Shown: piece after piece, positions 9,773 through 20,228 of the stretch | Position numbering within the stretch: the first letter of the stretch is position 1 | Layout: every line of letters begins with the position of its first letter | Source of the DNA: Mycoplana dimorpha | GTDB lineage: Bacteria; Pseudomonadota; Alphaproteobacteria; Rhizobiales; Rhizobiaceae | DNA: 54,613 bases | NCBI RefSeq assembly: GCF_003046475.1 | Contig: NZ_PZZZ01000001.1 | Coordinates: 702,287-756,899, forward strand | Direction of reading: 5' to 3' | The notes under the pieces: model-generated | Database searches by the model: none | The model's input: the letters and a program-made list of their open reading frames with translations, nothing else | Told to the model about the DNA's origin: nothing | Translations under genes and position numbers: made by a program

Positions 9773-10243
9773 ATGAAACTGAACGAAATCAAGGACAACG
9801 AAGGCGCCACCAAGAACCGCAAGCGCGTCGGTCGCGGTATCGGTTCGGGCTCCGGCAAGACCGGTGGCCGCGGCGTCAAGGGTCAGAAGTCCCGCTCGGG
9901 CGTCTCGATCAACGGCTTCGAAGGCGGTCAGATGCCGATCTACCGCCGTCTGCCGAAGCGCGGCTTCAACAACATCTTCGCTTCCGAATTTGTTGTCGTT
10001 TCGCTCGACCGGCTGCAGAAGGCGGTCGACGCCGGCAAGCTGGATCCGAAGGCAACGGTCGATGCGGCGGCGCTTCAGGCGGCCGGCGTCATCCGTCGCC
10101 CGAAGGACGGCGTTCGCATCCTCGCCGACGGCGAACTGACGGCGAAGCTTTCGATCGAAGTCGCCGGTGCCTCGAAGGCTGCCGTCGAGAAGATCGAGAA
10201 GGCTGGCGGCAACGTAAAGCTGCTTTCGGCTGCTGCCGAGTAA
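9773..10243 (+). CDS. rplO: 50S ribosomal protein L15
   Basis: L15 is a late 50S assembly protein. I use the ATG at 9773 ([20 protein letters not shown]), supported by GAGGGAGATAAGCTC just upstream; the longer open frame overlaps rpmD. The 156-residue protein has the glycine/arginine-rich N-terminal arm ([20 protein letters not shown]) and the [18 protein letters not shown] motif. secY follows after a 323-base gap. Confidence 0.97.
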   Translation: MKLNEIKDNEGATKNRKRVGRGIGSGSGKTGGRGVKGQKSRSGVSINGFEGGQMPIYRRLPKRGFNNIFASEFVVVSLDRLQKAVDAGKLDPKATVDAAALQAAGVIRRPKDGVRILADGELTAKLSIEVAGASKAAVEKIEKAGGNVKLLSAAAE

Positions 10244-10566
10244 TCTTTCGAACTTTTGAACGCCCGGGGTGCTTCACGCCGGGCGTTCGCGCTCCCATAT
10301 GTGAGCCTCACACTGGCAGGCGAAGCACGCTTCGTTTGTTTCTCGGGAGATTTGACCGCGGTGAGGCCTGGATTGCTTGACAATCCACGTTCCGCCCGGT
10401 TTACCCTCCGTTCCGCCTGCTTTGCCCTTGGCCTTGCCGGCGACAGAAATTCGAGCGTGCCACCAGGAGCCGGACGAGCGAGCCGGGGAGGGGCGCGCCG
10501 CAACGGTTCAGCCGTCGTCCGGGTCCGGCAACCAGTCCGCCCCGGCATGGTGACGCGGAGAAATGC
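10244..10566 (+). promoter_or_regulatory. rplO-secY intergenic region
   Basis: This 323-base gap is unusually long for the spc operon. It holds an inverted repeat (AACGCCCGG at 10259-10267 with CCGGGCGTT at about 10279-10287) without a T-run. There are open frames but none with protein-family resemblance. It may carry a secY promoter or leader. I see no firm promoter motif. Confidence 0.35.
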
Positions 10567-11907
10567 ATGGCTTCGGCAGCGGAACAACTCGCCTCCAACC
10601 TAAACTTTTCGACCTTTGCCAAGGCCGAGGACCTGAAGAAGCGTCTGTGGTTCACCCTCGGTGCGCTGCTGGTCTACCGGCTCGGGACCTACATCCCGCT
10701 TCCGGGCTTGAACGCAGATGCCTTCGCCCGCGCCTTCCAGGGGCAGAGCGGCGGTATCCTCGGCCTGTTCAACATGTTCTCCGGCGGTGCAGTCGAGCGA
10801 ATGGCGATCTTCGCGCTCGGCATCATGCCCTACATTTCCGCTTCGATCATCGTGCAGCTGATGACGTCGGTCGTTCCGGCGCTCGAGCAGTTGAAGAAGG
10901 AAGGCGAGCAGGGCCGCAAGATCATCAACCAGTACACCCGCTACGGCACGGTGGTGCTCGGCGCATTGCAGGCCTACGGCATTGCGGTGGGTCTCGAAGG
11001 CGGCGAGGGGCTGGTGGTGGATCCGGGTTGGTTCTTCCGCATTTCGACAGTAATCTCGCTGCTCGGCGGCACGATGTTCCTGATGTGGCTCGGTGAGCAG
11101 ATCACCTCGCGCGGCATCGGCAACGGCATCTCGCTGATCATTTTCGCGGGCATCGTCGCGCATCTGCCGACAGCCCTGGCCGGGACCCTCGAGCTCGGCC
11201 GCACCGGGGCGCTATCGTTCGGCGTCATCGCCGCCGTCGTCGTCATGGCCGTCGCAGTCATCGCATTGATCGTGTTCGTCGAGCGCGCGCAGCGCCGCCT
11301 GCTGATCCAGTATCCGAAACGTCAGGTCGGCAACCGGATGTTCCAGGGCGACACGTCGCACCTGCCGCTGAAGCTCAACACCTCGGGCGTGATTCCGGCG
11401 ATCTTCGCCTCGTCGCTGCTGCTCCTGCCGGCCACCCTTGCCGGGTTCAGCAACACGGCGGATCTGCCATCCTGGGCGACGATGATCATCGCCTCCCTGG
11501 GCCACGGCAAGCCGCTCTACATGGCGCTCTATGCGGCGATGATCGCGTTCTTTGCCTTCTTCTACACGGCGATCGTGTTCAATCCGAAGGATACGGCCGA
11601 CAATTTGAAGAAGCACGGCGGCTTCATCCCGGGCATCCGTCCGGGCGAGCGGACCGCAGAGTATATTGACTATGTGCTGACCCGCATCACGGTGCTCGGT
11701 GCGATCTATCTGGTGTTTGTCTGTATCCTGCCGGAGATCCTGATCGCGCAGACCGGGGTGCCGTTCTACCTTGGTGGTACGTCGCTTTTGATTGTTGTCA
11801 GCGTCACGCTTGATACTGTAGCACAGATTCAGGGTCACCTGATCGCACAGCAGTACGAGGGGCTGATCAAGAAATCGAAGCTGCGGGGAGGCAAGAGGGG
11901 AAGATGA
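10567..11907 (+). CDS. secY: Preprotein translocase subunit SecY
   Basis: SecY forms the protein-conducting channel of the inner membrane with SecE and SecG and accepts SecA- and SRP-delivered substrates. The 446-residue protein has the ten membrane segments expected and family motifs such as [33 protein letters not shown] and [14 protein letters not shown]. The GGAG six bases upstream selects the ATG at 10567 over an out-of-frame ATG at 10563. The stop overlaps the adk start by four bases. Confidence 0.98.
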   Translation: MASAAEQLASNLNFSTFAKAEDLKKRLWFTLGALLVYRLGTYIPLPGLNADAFARAFQGQSGGILGLFNMFSGGAVERMAIFALGIMPYISASIIVQLMTSVVPALEQLKKEGEQGRKIINQYTRYGTVVLGALQAYGIAVGLEGGEGLVVDPGWFFRISTVISLLGGTMFLMWLGEQITSRGIGNGISLIIFAGIVAHLPTALAGTLELGRTGALSFGVIAAVVVMAVAVIALIVFVERAQRRLLIQYPKRQVGNRMFQGDTSHLPLKLNTSGVIPAIFASSLLLLPATLAGFSNTADLPSWATMIIASLGHGKPLYMALYAAMIAFFAFFYTAIVFNPKDTADNLKKHGGFIPGIRPGERTAEYIDYVLTRITVLGAIYLVFVCILPEILIAQTGVPFYLGGTSLLIVVSVTLDTVAQIQGHLIAQQYEGLIKKSKLRGGKRGR

Positions 11908-12482
11908 GGCTTATATTTTTGGGGCCGCCGGGTGCCGGCAAGGGCACGCAGGCGAAACTCCTGACAGAGCGGTATGGAATTCCCCAGCTTTCCACCGGCG
12001 ATATGCTGCGGGCCGCCGTCGCGGCCGAGACGGATGTCGGCAAGCGTGCCAAGGCGGTCATGGATGCCGGCCAGCTCGTCTCCGACGCCATCGTCAACGA
12101 GATCGTTTCCGACCGGATCGATTCGCCCGATTGCGCGAGGGGCTTTATCCTGGACGGCTACCCGCGCACCGTGCCGCAGGCCCAGGCGCTCGACGAGATG
12201 CTCGCCGGCAAGGGGATCAGCCTCGACGCGGTCATCGAGCTCAAGGTCGATGAGAAGGCCTTATTGAAGCGGATGGAAAACCGCGTTGCTGAGACGATTG
12301 CCGCCGGCGGCGTTGTCCGCCCGGATGACAAGCCGGAAGTACTGGAACGTCGCCTGGTGGAATATCGGGAAAAGACGGCGCCGCTGTCGAGTTACTATGC
12401 GACGACCGGCAAGCTGAAGACCGTCGACGGCATGGCTGACGTCAACACGGTCACCGAAGAGATCGGCAGGATCCTGGCCTAG
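11904..12482 (+). CDS. adk: Adenylate kinase, short-LID form
   Basis: This enzyme interconverts ATP + AMP and 2 ADP. The 192-residue protein carries the P-loop [12 protein letters not shown] near residue 7, the AMP-binding [11 protein letters not shown] and the catalytic arginines in the [11 protein letters not shown] and [11 protein letters not shown] regions. It is the short form without the long zinc-type LID, common in alphaproteobacteria. It overlaps secY by four bases, the classic secY-adk pairing. Confidence 0.97.
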   Translation: MRLIFLGPPGAGKGTQAKLLTERYGIPQLSTGDMLRAAVAAETDVGKRAKAVMDAGQLVSDAIVNEIVSDRIDSPDCARGFILDGYPRTVPQAQALDEMLAGKGISLDAVIELKVDEKALLKRMENRVAETIAAGGVVRPDDKPEVLERRLVEYREKTAPLSSYYATTGKLKTVDGMADVNTVTEEIGRILA

Positions 12483-12711
12483 GCCGGGGTTCGCCAATTG
12501 GATCGGCGGGGTTGACTTTCCCGGCCGATTCCCCTTAAGACAGCGCCAACTCGCGACATATAGGCGATCGGCGCGGATACTCATGAAGAACGAGGTCCGG
12601 GTGCGGTCGTTTTTCACGTGTCCGAACTATCAAGTTGAACGGGCGGCCCGTCGGGTCGCATGACGAAGAAACCCACTTGCCGGATGGCAACTGGAAGCAA
12701 GGAGAACAGGC

Positions 12712-13080
12712 GTGGCTCGTATCGCTGGCGTCAATATCCCGACTGCAAAGCGCGTCGTTATCGCGCTGCGCTACATCCACGGGATCGGTCCGAAATTCGC
12801 ACAGGAAATCATCGAGAAGGTCGGCATTCCGTCCGATCGCCGCGTTCATCAGCTGACTGACGCTGAAGTGCTGGCGATCCGCGAAGCCATCGACCGCGAC
12901 TACCAGGTCGAGGGCGACCTGCGTCGTGAGACGTCGATGAACATCAAGCGCCTGATGGATCTGGGCTGCTACCGCGGTCTGCGCCATCGTCGCGGCCTTC
13001 CGGTCCGTGGCCAGCGCACGCACACCAACGCCCGCACCCGCAAGGGCCCGGCGAAGGCGATCGCAGGCAAGAAGAAGTAA
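12712..13080 (+). CDS. rpsM: 30S ribosomal protein S13
   Basis: S13 sits at the top of the 30S head and contacts the 50S subunit and P-site tRNA. The 122-residue protein reads [20 protein letters not shown] and ends [11 protein letters not shown]. The start codon is GTG at 12712, preceded by AAGGAGAACAGGC, a strong ribosome binding site. A 229-base gap separates it from adk, and there is no infA or rpmJ between them, as in other alphaproteobacteria. Confidence 0.97.
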   Translation: MARIAGVNIPTAKRVVIALRYIHGIGPKFAQEIIEKVGIPSDRRVHQLTDAEVLAIREAIDRDYQVEGDLRRETSMNIKRLMDLGCYRGLRHRRGLPVRGQRTHTNARTRKGPAKAIAGKKK

Positions 13081-13101
13081 TTACCCGCTAGGCGGGCACT
13101 G

Positions 13102-13129
13102 GAGGCTGGCGCCTGCGCCGGCCTCTTTT
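13102..13129 (+). terminator. Terminator-like hairpin after rpsM
   Basis: GAGGCTGGCGC (13102-13112) pairs with GCGCCGGCCTC (13115-13125), with one G-U pair, and is followed by TTTT and GGG. This resembles a Rho-independent terminator 21 bases after the rpsM stop, in the 257-base gap before rpsK. Confidence 0.55.
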
Positions 13130-13337
13130 GGGTTTCGAGCGGGGCCGTGGCCGCCATGGCGGTGTCCGGCAAACAGGTCGCCCCGGTCGGTGGAGCTGCT
13201 GGTGTTACGGCAGTGACGATATCGCCGCACAGTCTCATGGGCCGTGCAAACAACAATGCAGGGCAGGGGCGGAAATGCCTCGACCCGGTGGAGCCGCTGG
13301 AACTACGGCGGTGTAGAGATCAACGAAAGGACTATCC

Positions 13338-13727
13338 ATGGCCAAGGAAGCCGCACGCGTCCGCCGTCGCGAACGCAAGAACATCACCTCCGGTGTTGCT
13401 CACGTCAATTCTTCGTTCAACAACACGATGATCACCATTACCGACGCGCAGGGCAACGCAATTGCCTGGTCGTCGGCCGGTGCCAAGGGCTTCAAGGGTT
13501 CGCGCAAGTCGACCCCGTTTGCAGCTCAGATCGCCGCTGAGGACTGCGCCAAGAAGGCCCAGGAGCACGGCATGAAGTCCCTCGAGGTCGAGGTCTGCGG
13601 TCCGGGTTCGGGCCGTGAGTCGGCACTGCGTGCGCTGCAGGCTGCCGGTTTCATGATCACCTCGATCCGCGACGTCACGCCGATCCCGCACAACGGCTGC
13701 CGTCCGCGCAAGAAGCGCCGCGTCTGA
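13338..13727 (+). CDS. rpsK: 30S ribosomal protein S11
   Basis: S11 forms part of the 30S platform and the mRNA exit cleft. The 129-residue protein has the signature [20 protein letters not shown] and ends with [16 protein letters not shown]. The ATG at 13338 is preceded by GAAAGGACTATCC. It lies between rpsM and rpoA in the alpha operon, as expected. Confidence 0.98.
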   Translation: MAKEAARVRRRERKNITSGVAHVNSSFNNTMITITDAQGNAIAWSSAGAKGFKGSRKSTPFAAQIAAEDCAKKAQEHGMKSLEVEVCGPGSGRESALRALQAAGFMITSIRDVTPIPHNGCRPRKKRRV

Positions 13728-13833
13728 TCATCCGCAATCATCAAGCCGGTGAGCGCGGCCATCGCGCTCCTCCCGGTTCTTCAAGGCTCGGCCGCCACGA
13801 TTGGATGGTGGTGGCGAACGGAAGGCAACAGAT

Positions 13834-14844
13834 ATGATCCAGAAAAACTGGCAGGAACTGATCAAGCCGAACAAGGTGGACTTCACGTCGTCGGACCGCA
13901 CCAGGGCCACGCTCGTCGCGGAGCCGCTGGAGCGCGGCTTCGGTCTCACCCTCGGCAACGCGCTTCGCCGCGTCCTCCTGTCGTCGCTGCGCGGCGCGGC
14001 CGTGACCGCCGTTCAGATCGACGGCGTGCTGCACGAATTCTCGTCGATCCCGGGCGTCCGGGAAGACGTGACCGATATCGTGCTCAACATCAAGGAAATC
14101 GCCATTAAGATGGATGGCGACGATTCCAAGCGCATGGTCGTGCGCAAGCAGGGCCCGGGCGTCGTCACCGCCGGTGACATCCAGACGGTCGGCGACATCG
14201 AGATCCTCAACCCCAACCATGTGATCTGCACCCTCGATGAGGGCGCCGAGATCCGCATGGAGTTCACCGTCAACAACGGCAAGGGCTACGTTCCGGCCGA
14301 CCGCAACCGCGCCGAAGACGCGCCGATCGGTCTCATCCCGGTCGACAGCCTCTACTCGCCGGTCAAGAAGGTGTCCTACAAGGTTGAGAACACCCGTGAA
14401 GGCCAGGTCCTCGATTACGACAAGCTGACGATGTCGATCGAGACCGACGGCTCCGTCACCGGTGAGGACGCAATCGCGTTTGCCGCCCGCATTCTGCAGG
14501 ACCAGCTGTCGGTCTTCGTCAACTTCGAAGAGCCGCACAAGGAAGCCGAGGAAGAGGCCGTAACCGAGCTCGCCTTCAACCCGGCGCTGCTCAAGAAGGT
14601 CGACGAACTCGAGCTTTCGGTGCGTTCGGCGAACTGCCTGAAGAACGACAACATCGTCTACATCGGCGACCTGATCCAGAAGACGGAAGCCGAGATGCTG
14701 CGCACGCCGAACTTTGGCCGCAAGTCGCTGAACGAGATCAAGGAAGTTCTCGCTTCCATGGGCCTGCACCTCGGCATGGAAGTGCCGGCCTGGCCGCCCG
14801 AGAACATCGAAGACCTCGCCAAGCGCTACGAAGACCAGTACTAA
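13834..14844 (+). CDS. rpoA: RNA polymerase subunit alpha
   Basis: RpoA dimerises to nucleate RNA polymerase assembly, and its C-terminal domain binds UP elements and activators. I start at 13834 ([17 protein letters not shown]), giving 336 residues, the usual rhizobial length; the upstream in-frame extension is not conserved. The N-terminal domain contains [17 protein letters not shown]. The alphaCTD has the helix-hairpin-helix stretch [20 protein letters not shown] and [19 protein letters not shown]. Confidence 0.98.
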   Translation: MIQKNWQELIKPNKVDFTSSDRTRATLVAEPLERGFGLTLGNALRRVLLSSLRGAAVTAVQIDGVLHEFSSIPGVREDVTDIVLNIKEIAIKMDGDDSKRMVVRKQGPGVVTAGDIQTVGDIEILNPNHVICTLDEGAEIRMEFTVNNGKGYVPADRNRAEDAPIGLIPVDSLYSPVKKVSYKVENTREGQVLDYDKLTMSIETDGSVTGEDAIAFAARILQDQLSVFVNFEEPHKEAEEEAVTELAFNPALLKKVDELELSVRSANCLKNDNIVYIGDLIQKTEAEMLRTPNFGRKSLNEIKEVLASMGLHLGMEVPAWPPENIEDLAKRYEDQY

Positions 14845-14851
14845 ACAACAA

Positions 14852-14880
14852 AAAAGGCAGGGTCTTTGCGCTGCCTTTCC
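14852..14880 (+). terminator. Hairpin between rpoA and rplQ
   Basis: AAAGGCAG (14853-14860) pairs with CTGCCTTT (14871-14878) around a ten-base loop, just after rpoA. The downstream T-tract is short (TTTCCCC), so termination may be partial, with rplQ still read through. Confidence 0.5.
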
Positions 14881-14970
14881 CCGTCAAACAGCAGGCGTAA
14901 TGCCTGTATGTGCCAGGAAACGGCAGGACCGATGCGATATCGGCAAGACCTGCATTGAAGGAGAATAGCA

Positions 14971-15396
14971 ATGCGCCACCAGAACGCCGGCCGCAAGCTG
15001 AACCGTACCGCCAGCCACCGCAAGGCGATGTTCGCCAACATGGCTGCCTCGCTCATCACCCATGAGCAGATCGTCACCACCCTTCCGAAGGCGAAGGAAA
15101 TCCGTCCGATCGTCGAGAAGCTCGTGACCCTCGGCAAGCGCGGTGACCTGCACGCTCGTCGTCAGGCGATCTCGCAGATCCGCGACGTCGCCGTCGTCTC
15201 GAAGCTGTTCGACGCGATCGCTTCGCGCTACGCCACCCGCAACGGCGGCTACCTTCGCATCATGAAGGCCGGCTTCCGCCAGGGCGACAACGCGCCGCTC
15301 GCCGTCATTGAGTTCGTCGACCGCGACGTCTCCGCCAAGGGCGCGGCCGACAAGGCACGCGTCGAGGCCGAGGCCGCTGCTGCCGAAGCTGCTTGA
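14971..15396 (+). CDS. rplQ: 50S ribosomal protein L17
   Basis: L17 is a 50S protein near the tunnel exit. The 141-residue protein starts [20 protein letters not shown] and has the [20 protein letters not shown] segment and [20 protein letters not shown]. The C-terminus carries an alanine/glutamate-rich tail as in other rhizobia. A GAAGGAGAATAGC sequence precedes the ATG. It is the last gene of the ribosomal cluster. Confidence 0.98.
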   Translation: MRHQNAGRKLNRTASHRKAMFANMAASLITHEQIVTTLPKAKEIRPIVEKLVTLGKRGDLHARRQAISQIRDVAVVSKLFDAIASRYATRNGGYLRIMKAGFRQGDNAPLAVIEFVDRDVSAKGAADKARVEAEAAAAEAA

Positions 15397-15420
15397 TTTC
15401 AGGCAACGGAATGAAGGAAG

Positions 15421-15448
15421 GGCCGGGTGCGAAAGCGCCCGGCCTTTT
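15421..15448 (+). terminator. Strong intrinsic terminator after rplQ
   Basis: GGCCGGGTGC (15421-15430) pairs with GCGCCCGGCC (15435-15444) around a GAAA tetraloop and is followed by TTTT. This ideal Rho-independent terminator ends the ribosomal cluster. Confidence 0.85.
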
Positions 15449-15658
15449 CGCGTTGGGTCCACTACCCGGTGCGGAGTGGCCGGCGGCATTCGTGGCGTCA
15501 CCGTCGGAGTTTGCCGGGCACCCGATCCTCTTCCTGTAAGGCGGGGAGAGGGGGGCCAGTCGGCCTGACCCTGCTGCCATTCACCGTCAGATGACGCCGG
15601 CAGCGGTTGAGGGTAGATTAGATAAGGACGACGAGTATGCCCGAACTGGGCGCCGTTT

Positions 15659-16315
15659 TTACCGGGCTCGCTCGAAGCTAGGCCGGCCGATCTGGGCCCG
15701 GCGCCACTGATTAAAGCGTGGCCTGAGCGGCCGCCAGAGCAACAGCACCATCACCATGCCGATGTAGATCAGTTGCTGCGGCCCGACGACTTTCACCGAC
15801 ATGGCGAAATGCACCGCCCCGGCGGCTGCGATGACGTAAGCGAGCTTGTGCAGACGATTCCAGCGCGAGCCGAGTCTTCGGATCGACCAGTTGTTGGATG
15901 TCAGTGCCAGCGGGATCAGCATGATGAATCCCGCCATGCCGATGGTGATGAAGGGACGCCTGGCGATGTCGGCGACGATCGTCGGAAAGTCAAGATACTT
16001 GTCCAGGATCATGTAGGTCGCAAAGTGCATGACGACGTACCAGAAGGCGAGCAGCCCGAGCGCGCGGCGATAGCGCAGCCAGTTGATGCCGAACAGGTCG
16101 CGCAGCGGCGTGATGGACAGCGTGGCGACCAGATAGCGCAGCGCCCAAAGGCCGAGCAGGTGCTCGAACTCCTTGATCGCGTCTCCCGGCAATTGCCCGG
16201 TCGCTCCCAGATAGAAGCCGAAGACGGCCGGGATGAAGCCGACCGCATAGAGCGCCCAGACGGAGGCGCCGTGGTATTTGCGGGGCAGGGCGGGGATGGC
16301 GGGGATCACGGTCAT
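15659..16315 (-). CDS. msrQ: MsrQ, haem membrane subunit of the periplasmic methionine sulfoxide reductase
   Basis: MsrQ passes electrons from the respiratory chain or a flavin reductase to MsrP. The 218-residue protein (start MTVIPAIPALPRKYHGASVW) is predicted to span the membrane five or six times and belongs to the ferric-reductase-like family, with histidines in WYVVMHFATYMILDKY and RLHKLAYVIAAAGAVHF as likely haem ligands. I use the ATG at 16315, two bases after the msrP stop; the longer frame upstream lies inside msrP. The pair forms a two-gene operon. Confidence 0.93.
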   Translation of the reverse strand: MTVIPAIPALPRKYHGASVWALYAVGFIPAVFGFYLGATGQLPGDAIKEFEHLLGLWALRYLVATLSITPLRDLFGINWLRYRRALGLLAFWYVVMHFATYMILDKYLDFPTIVADIARRPFITIGMAGFIMLIPLALTSNNWSIRRLGSRWNRLHKLAYVIAAAGAVHFAMSVKVVGPQQLIYIGMVMVLLLWRPLRPRFNQWRRAQIGRPSFERAR

Positions 16316-16317
16316 GG

Positions 16318-17259
16318 TCAGAAGTTTGCTTTCAGGTCCATGCCGGCATAGAGGCTTGCGACCTCCTCGCCGTAGCCATTGAAGGGCAGTGTCTTGCGGC
16401 GGCTGCCGCCGAAAAATCCGCCTTCGCCAATGCGGTTTTCCGTCGCCTGGCTCCATCGCGGGTGATCGACCGCGGGGTTCACGTTCGCATAGAAGCCGTA
16501 CTCGGTCGGGGCTGAGATATTCCAGGTGGTCGGCGGCTGCTTGTCCGTGAGCGTGATCTTTACGATCGATTTGATCCCCTTGAACCCGTACTTCCACGGC
16601 ACGACCAGCCGGACCGGCGCGCCGTTCTGGTTCTGCAACGTCTTGCCGTAAAGCCCAAGCGCCAGGATCGTCAGCGGATGACGGGCCTCGTCCAGTCTGA
16701 GCCCCTCCACGTAGGGCCACTGCAGCGGCTGGAAAAAGCCGGCCTGGCCGGGCATCTGGTCGGGCCGGAGCACCGTCTCGAAGGCTACATATTTGGCGCT
16801 GCCGAGCGGCTCGACCTTATCCAGCAGCTTTGCAAGCGGGAAGCCGATCCAGGGAATGACCATCGACCACGCTTCGACGCAGCGCATCCGGTAGATTCGT
16901 TCCTCCAGCGGAAACGCCATCAGTTCCTCGATGCCGAACTCCCTCGGGCTGGCCACCATGCCGTCGACCTTGATGCTCCAGGGCGTCGGCTTGAAACTGC
17001 CGCTGTTTGCGGCCGGGTCGCCCTTGTCCGTGCCGAACTCGTAGAAATTGTTGTAGTTGGTGACGTCCTTTTCCGGAGTGAGCGCCTCGTCGGGGGAGAA
17101 GGGGGACGGATTTGCCTTCAGCGCCGCAGCGCTGGCTTGGGCCCGCTGGGCCAGAAGCAGGCCGCCGGCGGTTGCGGCGATGAACCCGCGCCTGTTCAGG
17201 AAAAATTTCTCCGGCGTGATTTCCTTTGCGGCGATCTTTGGGGGACGGTAGGCGGACAT
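16318..17259 (-). CDS. msrP: MsrP, molybdopterin methionine sulfoxide reductase catalytic subunit
   Basis: MsrP repairs oxidised methionines in periplasmic proteins with a molybdopterin cofactor. The 313-residue protein starts at 17259 ([20 protein letters not shown]). It has a twin-arginine signal (NRRGFIAAT, residues 22-30), so it is exported folded. The likely molybdenum ligand is Cys127 in [14 protein letters not shown]. The end is conserved with YedY-family proteins. msrQ follows directly. An upstream in-frame extension of 37 codons is possible but poorly supported. Confidence 0.94.
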   Translation of the reverse strand: MSAYRPPKIAAKEITPEKFFLNRRGFIAATAGGLLLAQRAQASAAALKANPSPFSPDEALTPEKDVTNYNNFYEFGTDKGDPAANSGSFKPTPWSIKVDGMVASPREFGIEELMAFPLEERIYRMRCVEAWSMVIPWIGFPLAKLLDKVEPLGSAKYVAFETVLRPDQMPGQAGFFQPLQWPYVEGLRLDEARHPLTILALGLYGKTLQNQNGAPVRLVVPWKYGFKGIKSIVKITLTDKQPPTTWNISAPTEYGFYANVNPAVDHPRWSQATENRIGEGGFFGGSRRKTLPFNGYGEEVASLYAGMDLKANF

Positions 17260-17457
17260 GGGTGTTTCCTTGGCGGCGAGCGGGTTAGCGTCGGTGGCCA
17301 TGACACCAAAGTTTAAATCACGAGGATAGGGGGTACGCAGCCACGTTTTCGTGTGCATTGCGTGAGTCATCTTGCGCTCCGGACGGCACTACCCGGAATT
17401 GCCTTTTCGCACGTCAAATCCTATCTGAAGGGGGCTGCTATGACAGGAGAATCTTTG

Positions 17458-18849
17458 ATGAGAATCGGCCAGAGGCTCGCCACCGCAATTTTTCTTGTGC
17501 TCGCCGCTTCCGGCCCGTTGCATGCCCAGGACAAGACCGTCCCGTCGTCGCAAGCGGCGATGCAGTTGTCCTTCGCACCGCTCGTGAAGCAGACGGCAAA
17601 CGCAACGGTGAACGTCTATGCGGAACGCATGGTCGAGCGGCGCTCGTTGTTCAACGACCCGTTCTTCGACGAGTTCTTCGGCCAGCGGATGCCGAACCGG
17701 AGCCAGAAGCAGTATTCGCTCGGCTCAGGGGTCATCGTCGGCAAGGATGGTATCGTCGTTACGAACAACCACGTCATCGAAGGCGCCGATGAAATCAAGG
17801 TGGCGTTCGCCGACGGCCGCGAATACCCGTCCAAGGTGCTGCTCAAGGACGACCGCGTCGACCTTGCGGTGCTCAAGATTGATTCGAAGGACGCGTTCGA
17901 GACATTGCCGCTCGGCGACAGCGATGCGGTCGAAGTTGGCGATCTGGTGCTGGCGATCGGCAATCCCTTCGGCGTGGGCCAGACGGTAACGAGCGGCATC
18001 GTCTCGGCGCTGGCTCGCAATCAGGTCAAGGCAGGGGACTTCGGCTTCTTCATCCAGACCGATGCTGCGATCAACCCCGGCAATTCCGGCGGTGGCCTGA
18101 TCAACATGAAGGGGCAGCTGATCGGCATCAACACGGCGATCTTCTCGCGCGGCGGCGGCTCCAACGGCGTCGGCTTCGCGATTCCCGCAAACCTCGTCAA
18201 GGTCTTCGTCGCCAGCGCCACTAGCGGCCAGAAGACATTCGAGCGGCCCTTCATCGGCGCCACGTTTGATGCCGTCACGTCCGACGTCGCCGAGGCGCTC
18301 GGGCTCGACAAGGCCCGCGGCGCGCTCGTCTCCAGTGTCCTGCCGGGAAGTCCTGCCGAGAAGGCCGGGCTGAAACCCGGCGAGGTCGTGACCGCCGTAA
18401 ACGGCATTACCGTCGAGCACCCGGACGCGCTCGGATACCGCCTTGCCACCGTCGGAATCGGCGGGGCGGCGAAGCTGACCGTCAGCGACGGCGGCAAGGA
18501 CAAGACGCTGACGATCGCGCTTGACCGCGCCCCCGAAACGCCGCCGCGCGATGAGCGGCAAATCGAGGGCCGCAATCCGTTCTCGGGCGCCGTCGTGGCG
18601 AATCTCTCGCCGCGGGTCGCCGAGGAACTGCGCATGCCGGCGAACTCCGTCGGCGTGGTCGTCACTGACGTGACCCGCGGTTCACCGGCCGCCCGCATCG
18701 GCCTGCAGCCCCGCGACATCATCATCGAACTCAACGGCACGAGCGTCGCTTCGACTAAGATCCTCGATCAACTCGTCGCCGAAAATGCCTCTGTCTGGCG
18801 GGTCGAGATCGACCGCGACGGCCAGCGCATCCGCCAGTATTTCCGATGA
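17458..18849 (+). CDS. degP: Periplasmic serine protease of the DegP/HtrA family
   Basis: This 463-residue protease degrades or refolds damaged envelope proteins. It has a signal peptide (MRIGQRLATAIFLVLAASG, cleaved after HAQ) and a trypsin-like domain with triad His105 (NNHVIEG), Asp135 (VDLAVLK) and Ser210 (NPGNSGGGL). Two PDZ domains follow (about 235-340 and 365-460). Two ATGs have ribosome binding sites: 17440 (AGGGGG) and 17458 (AGGAGA); I chose the second because it gives a clean signal peptide. It is divergent from msrP and overlaps rarA by four bases. Rhizobia have several DegP paralogues, so the exact paralogue is uncertain. Confidence 0.92.
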   Translation: MRIGQRLATAIFLVLAASGPLHAQDKTVPSSQAAMQLSFAPLVKQTANATVNVYAERMVERRSLFNDPFFDEFFGQRMPNRSQKQYSLGSGVIVGKDGIVVTNNHVIEGADEIKVAFADGREYPSKVLLKDDRVDLAVLKIDSKDAFETLPLGDSDAVEVGDLVLAIGNPFGVGQTVTSGIVSALARNQVKAGDFGFFIQTDAAINPGNSGGGLINMKGQLIGINTAIFSRGGGSNGVGFAIPANLVKVFVASATSGQKTFERPFIGATFDAVTSDVAEALGLDKARGALVSSVLPGSPAEKAGLKPGEVVTAVNGITVEHPDALGYRLATVGIGGAAKLTVSDGGKDKTLTIALDRAPETPPRDERQIEGRNPFSGAVVANLSPRVAEELRMPANSVGVVVTDVTRGSPAARIGLQPRDIIIELNGTSVASTKILDQLVAENASVWRVEIDRDGQRIRQYFR

Positions 18850-20153
18850 CCGACCTGTTCGCACCCAAGGAACCGGAGGGCATGGCAGCGAAGCGGCCGC
18901 TAGCAGAGCGGCTGCGCCCGCAGTCATTGAAGGACGTCGCCGGCCAGGAGCATCTGACGGGCGAGGATGGCGTGCTGTCGCGCATGATCGCGTCGGGCTC
19001 TCTCGGTTCGATGATCTTCTGGGGGCCGCCAGGAACTGGGAAGACGACGGTCGCGCGGCTGCTTTCGGGGGAAGCGGACCTGGCCTTCGAGCAAATCTCG
19101 GCGATTTTCTCCGGCGTCGCCGATCTGAAGAAGGTCTTCGATGCGGCCCGGCAGCGCCGCATGGGAGGGCGACAGACGCTGCTCTTCGTCGACGAGATCC
19201 ACCGCTTCAACCGTGCCCAGCAGGACAGTTTCCTGCCGGTGATGGAGGATGGCACGATCGTGCTCGTCGGCGCCACGACGGAGAACCCCTCCTTCGAACT
19301 CAACGCCGCGCTCCTGTCTCGGGCCCGGGTGCTGACCTTCAAGTCGCATGACGAGGACAGCCTGGAGGAACTCCTCAAACGGGCCGAGGCGGCGGAGCAG
19401 AAGCCGCTTCCCCTCGACGCCGGCGCTCGCGCCTCGCTGATCCGGATGGCCGATGGCGATGGCCGTGCCGTTCTGACCTTGGCAGAAGAGGTCTGGCGTG
19501 CGGCGCGCCCGGCTGAAATCTTTGGCCAGGATGACCTGTTCCGCATCGTCCAGCGCCGCGCACCGGTCTACGACAAGGCGCAGGACGGGCACTACAATCT
19601 GATCTCGGCGCTGCACAAGTCAGTACGCGGTTCCGACCCGGATGCGGCGCTCTACTATCTTTGCCGCATGTTCGACGCCGGCGAAGACCCGCTGTTCATC
19701 GGCCGGCGCCTGGTGCGCATGGCGGTCGAGGACATCGGGCTCGCCGATCCGCAGGCGCTGGTGGTCTGCAACGCCGCAAAGGACGCCTACGATTTCCTCG
19801 GCTCGCCGGAGGGCGAACTGGCGCTGGCGCAGGCCTGTGTCTACCTGGCGACGGCGCCGAAGTCGAACGCGGTCTACACGGCTTTCAAGGCGGCTACCCG
19901 CACCGCCAAGGAGAACGGCTCGCTGTTGCCGCCGAAACATATTCTCAATGCACCGACGAAACTGATGAAGGGCGAAGGCTACGGCGACGGCTACCGCTAC
20001 GACCACGATGAGCCGGATGCCTTCTCCGGCCAGGACTATTTCCCGGAGAAGCTGGGCCGCAAGACCTTCTACGATCCACCCGAGCGCGGCTTCGAGCGCG
20101 AACTCCGCAAGCGTCTGGATTGGTGGGCGAAGCTCAGGCGCGAGCGCGGCTGA
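18846..20153 (+). CDS. rarA: Replication-associated recombination protein A
   Basis: RarA (MgsA, the WHIP/WRNIP1 family) is an AAA+ ATPase acting at stalled replication forks. The 435-residue protein has RPQSLKDVAGQEHL near the N-terminus, the Walker A GPPGTGKTT at residues 60-68, the Walker B LLFVDEIHRFN, and the C-terminal tetramerisation region (YLATAPKSNAVYTAF). It overlaps the protease gene by four bases, an arrangement common in rhizobia. Length is normal. Confidence 0.95.
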   Translation: MTDLFAPKEPEGMAAKRPLAERLRPQSLKDVAGQEHLTGEDGVLSRMIASGSLGSMIFWGPPGTGKTTVARLLSGEADLAFEQISAIFSGVADLKKVFDAARQRRMGGRQTLLFVDEIHRFNRAQQDSFLPVMEDGTIVLVGATTENPSFELNAALLSRARVLTFKSHDEDSLEELLKRAEAAEQKPLPLDAGARASLIRMADGDGRAVLTLAEEVWRAARPAEIFGQDDLFRIVQRRAPVYDKAQDGHYNLISALHKSVRGSDPDAALYYLCRMFDAGEDPLFIGRRLVRMAVEDIGLADPQALVVCNAAKDAYDFLGSPEGELALAQACVYLATAPKSNAVYTAFKAATRTAKENGSLLPPKHILNAPTKLMKGEGYGDGYRYDHDEPDAFSGQDYFPEKLGRKTFYDPPERGFERELRKRLDWWAKLRRERG

Positions 20154-20228
20154 GTCCGGGGCGATGCGGCGGTTTTAGTCGATCATGCTCCCCGGAAGTC
20201 TCGGGAATCTTGGCTTTCAAATGCGCGA

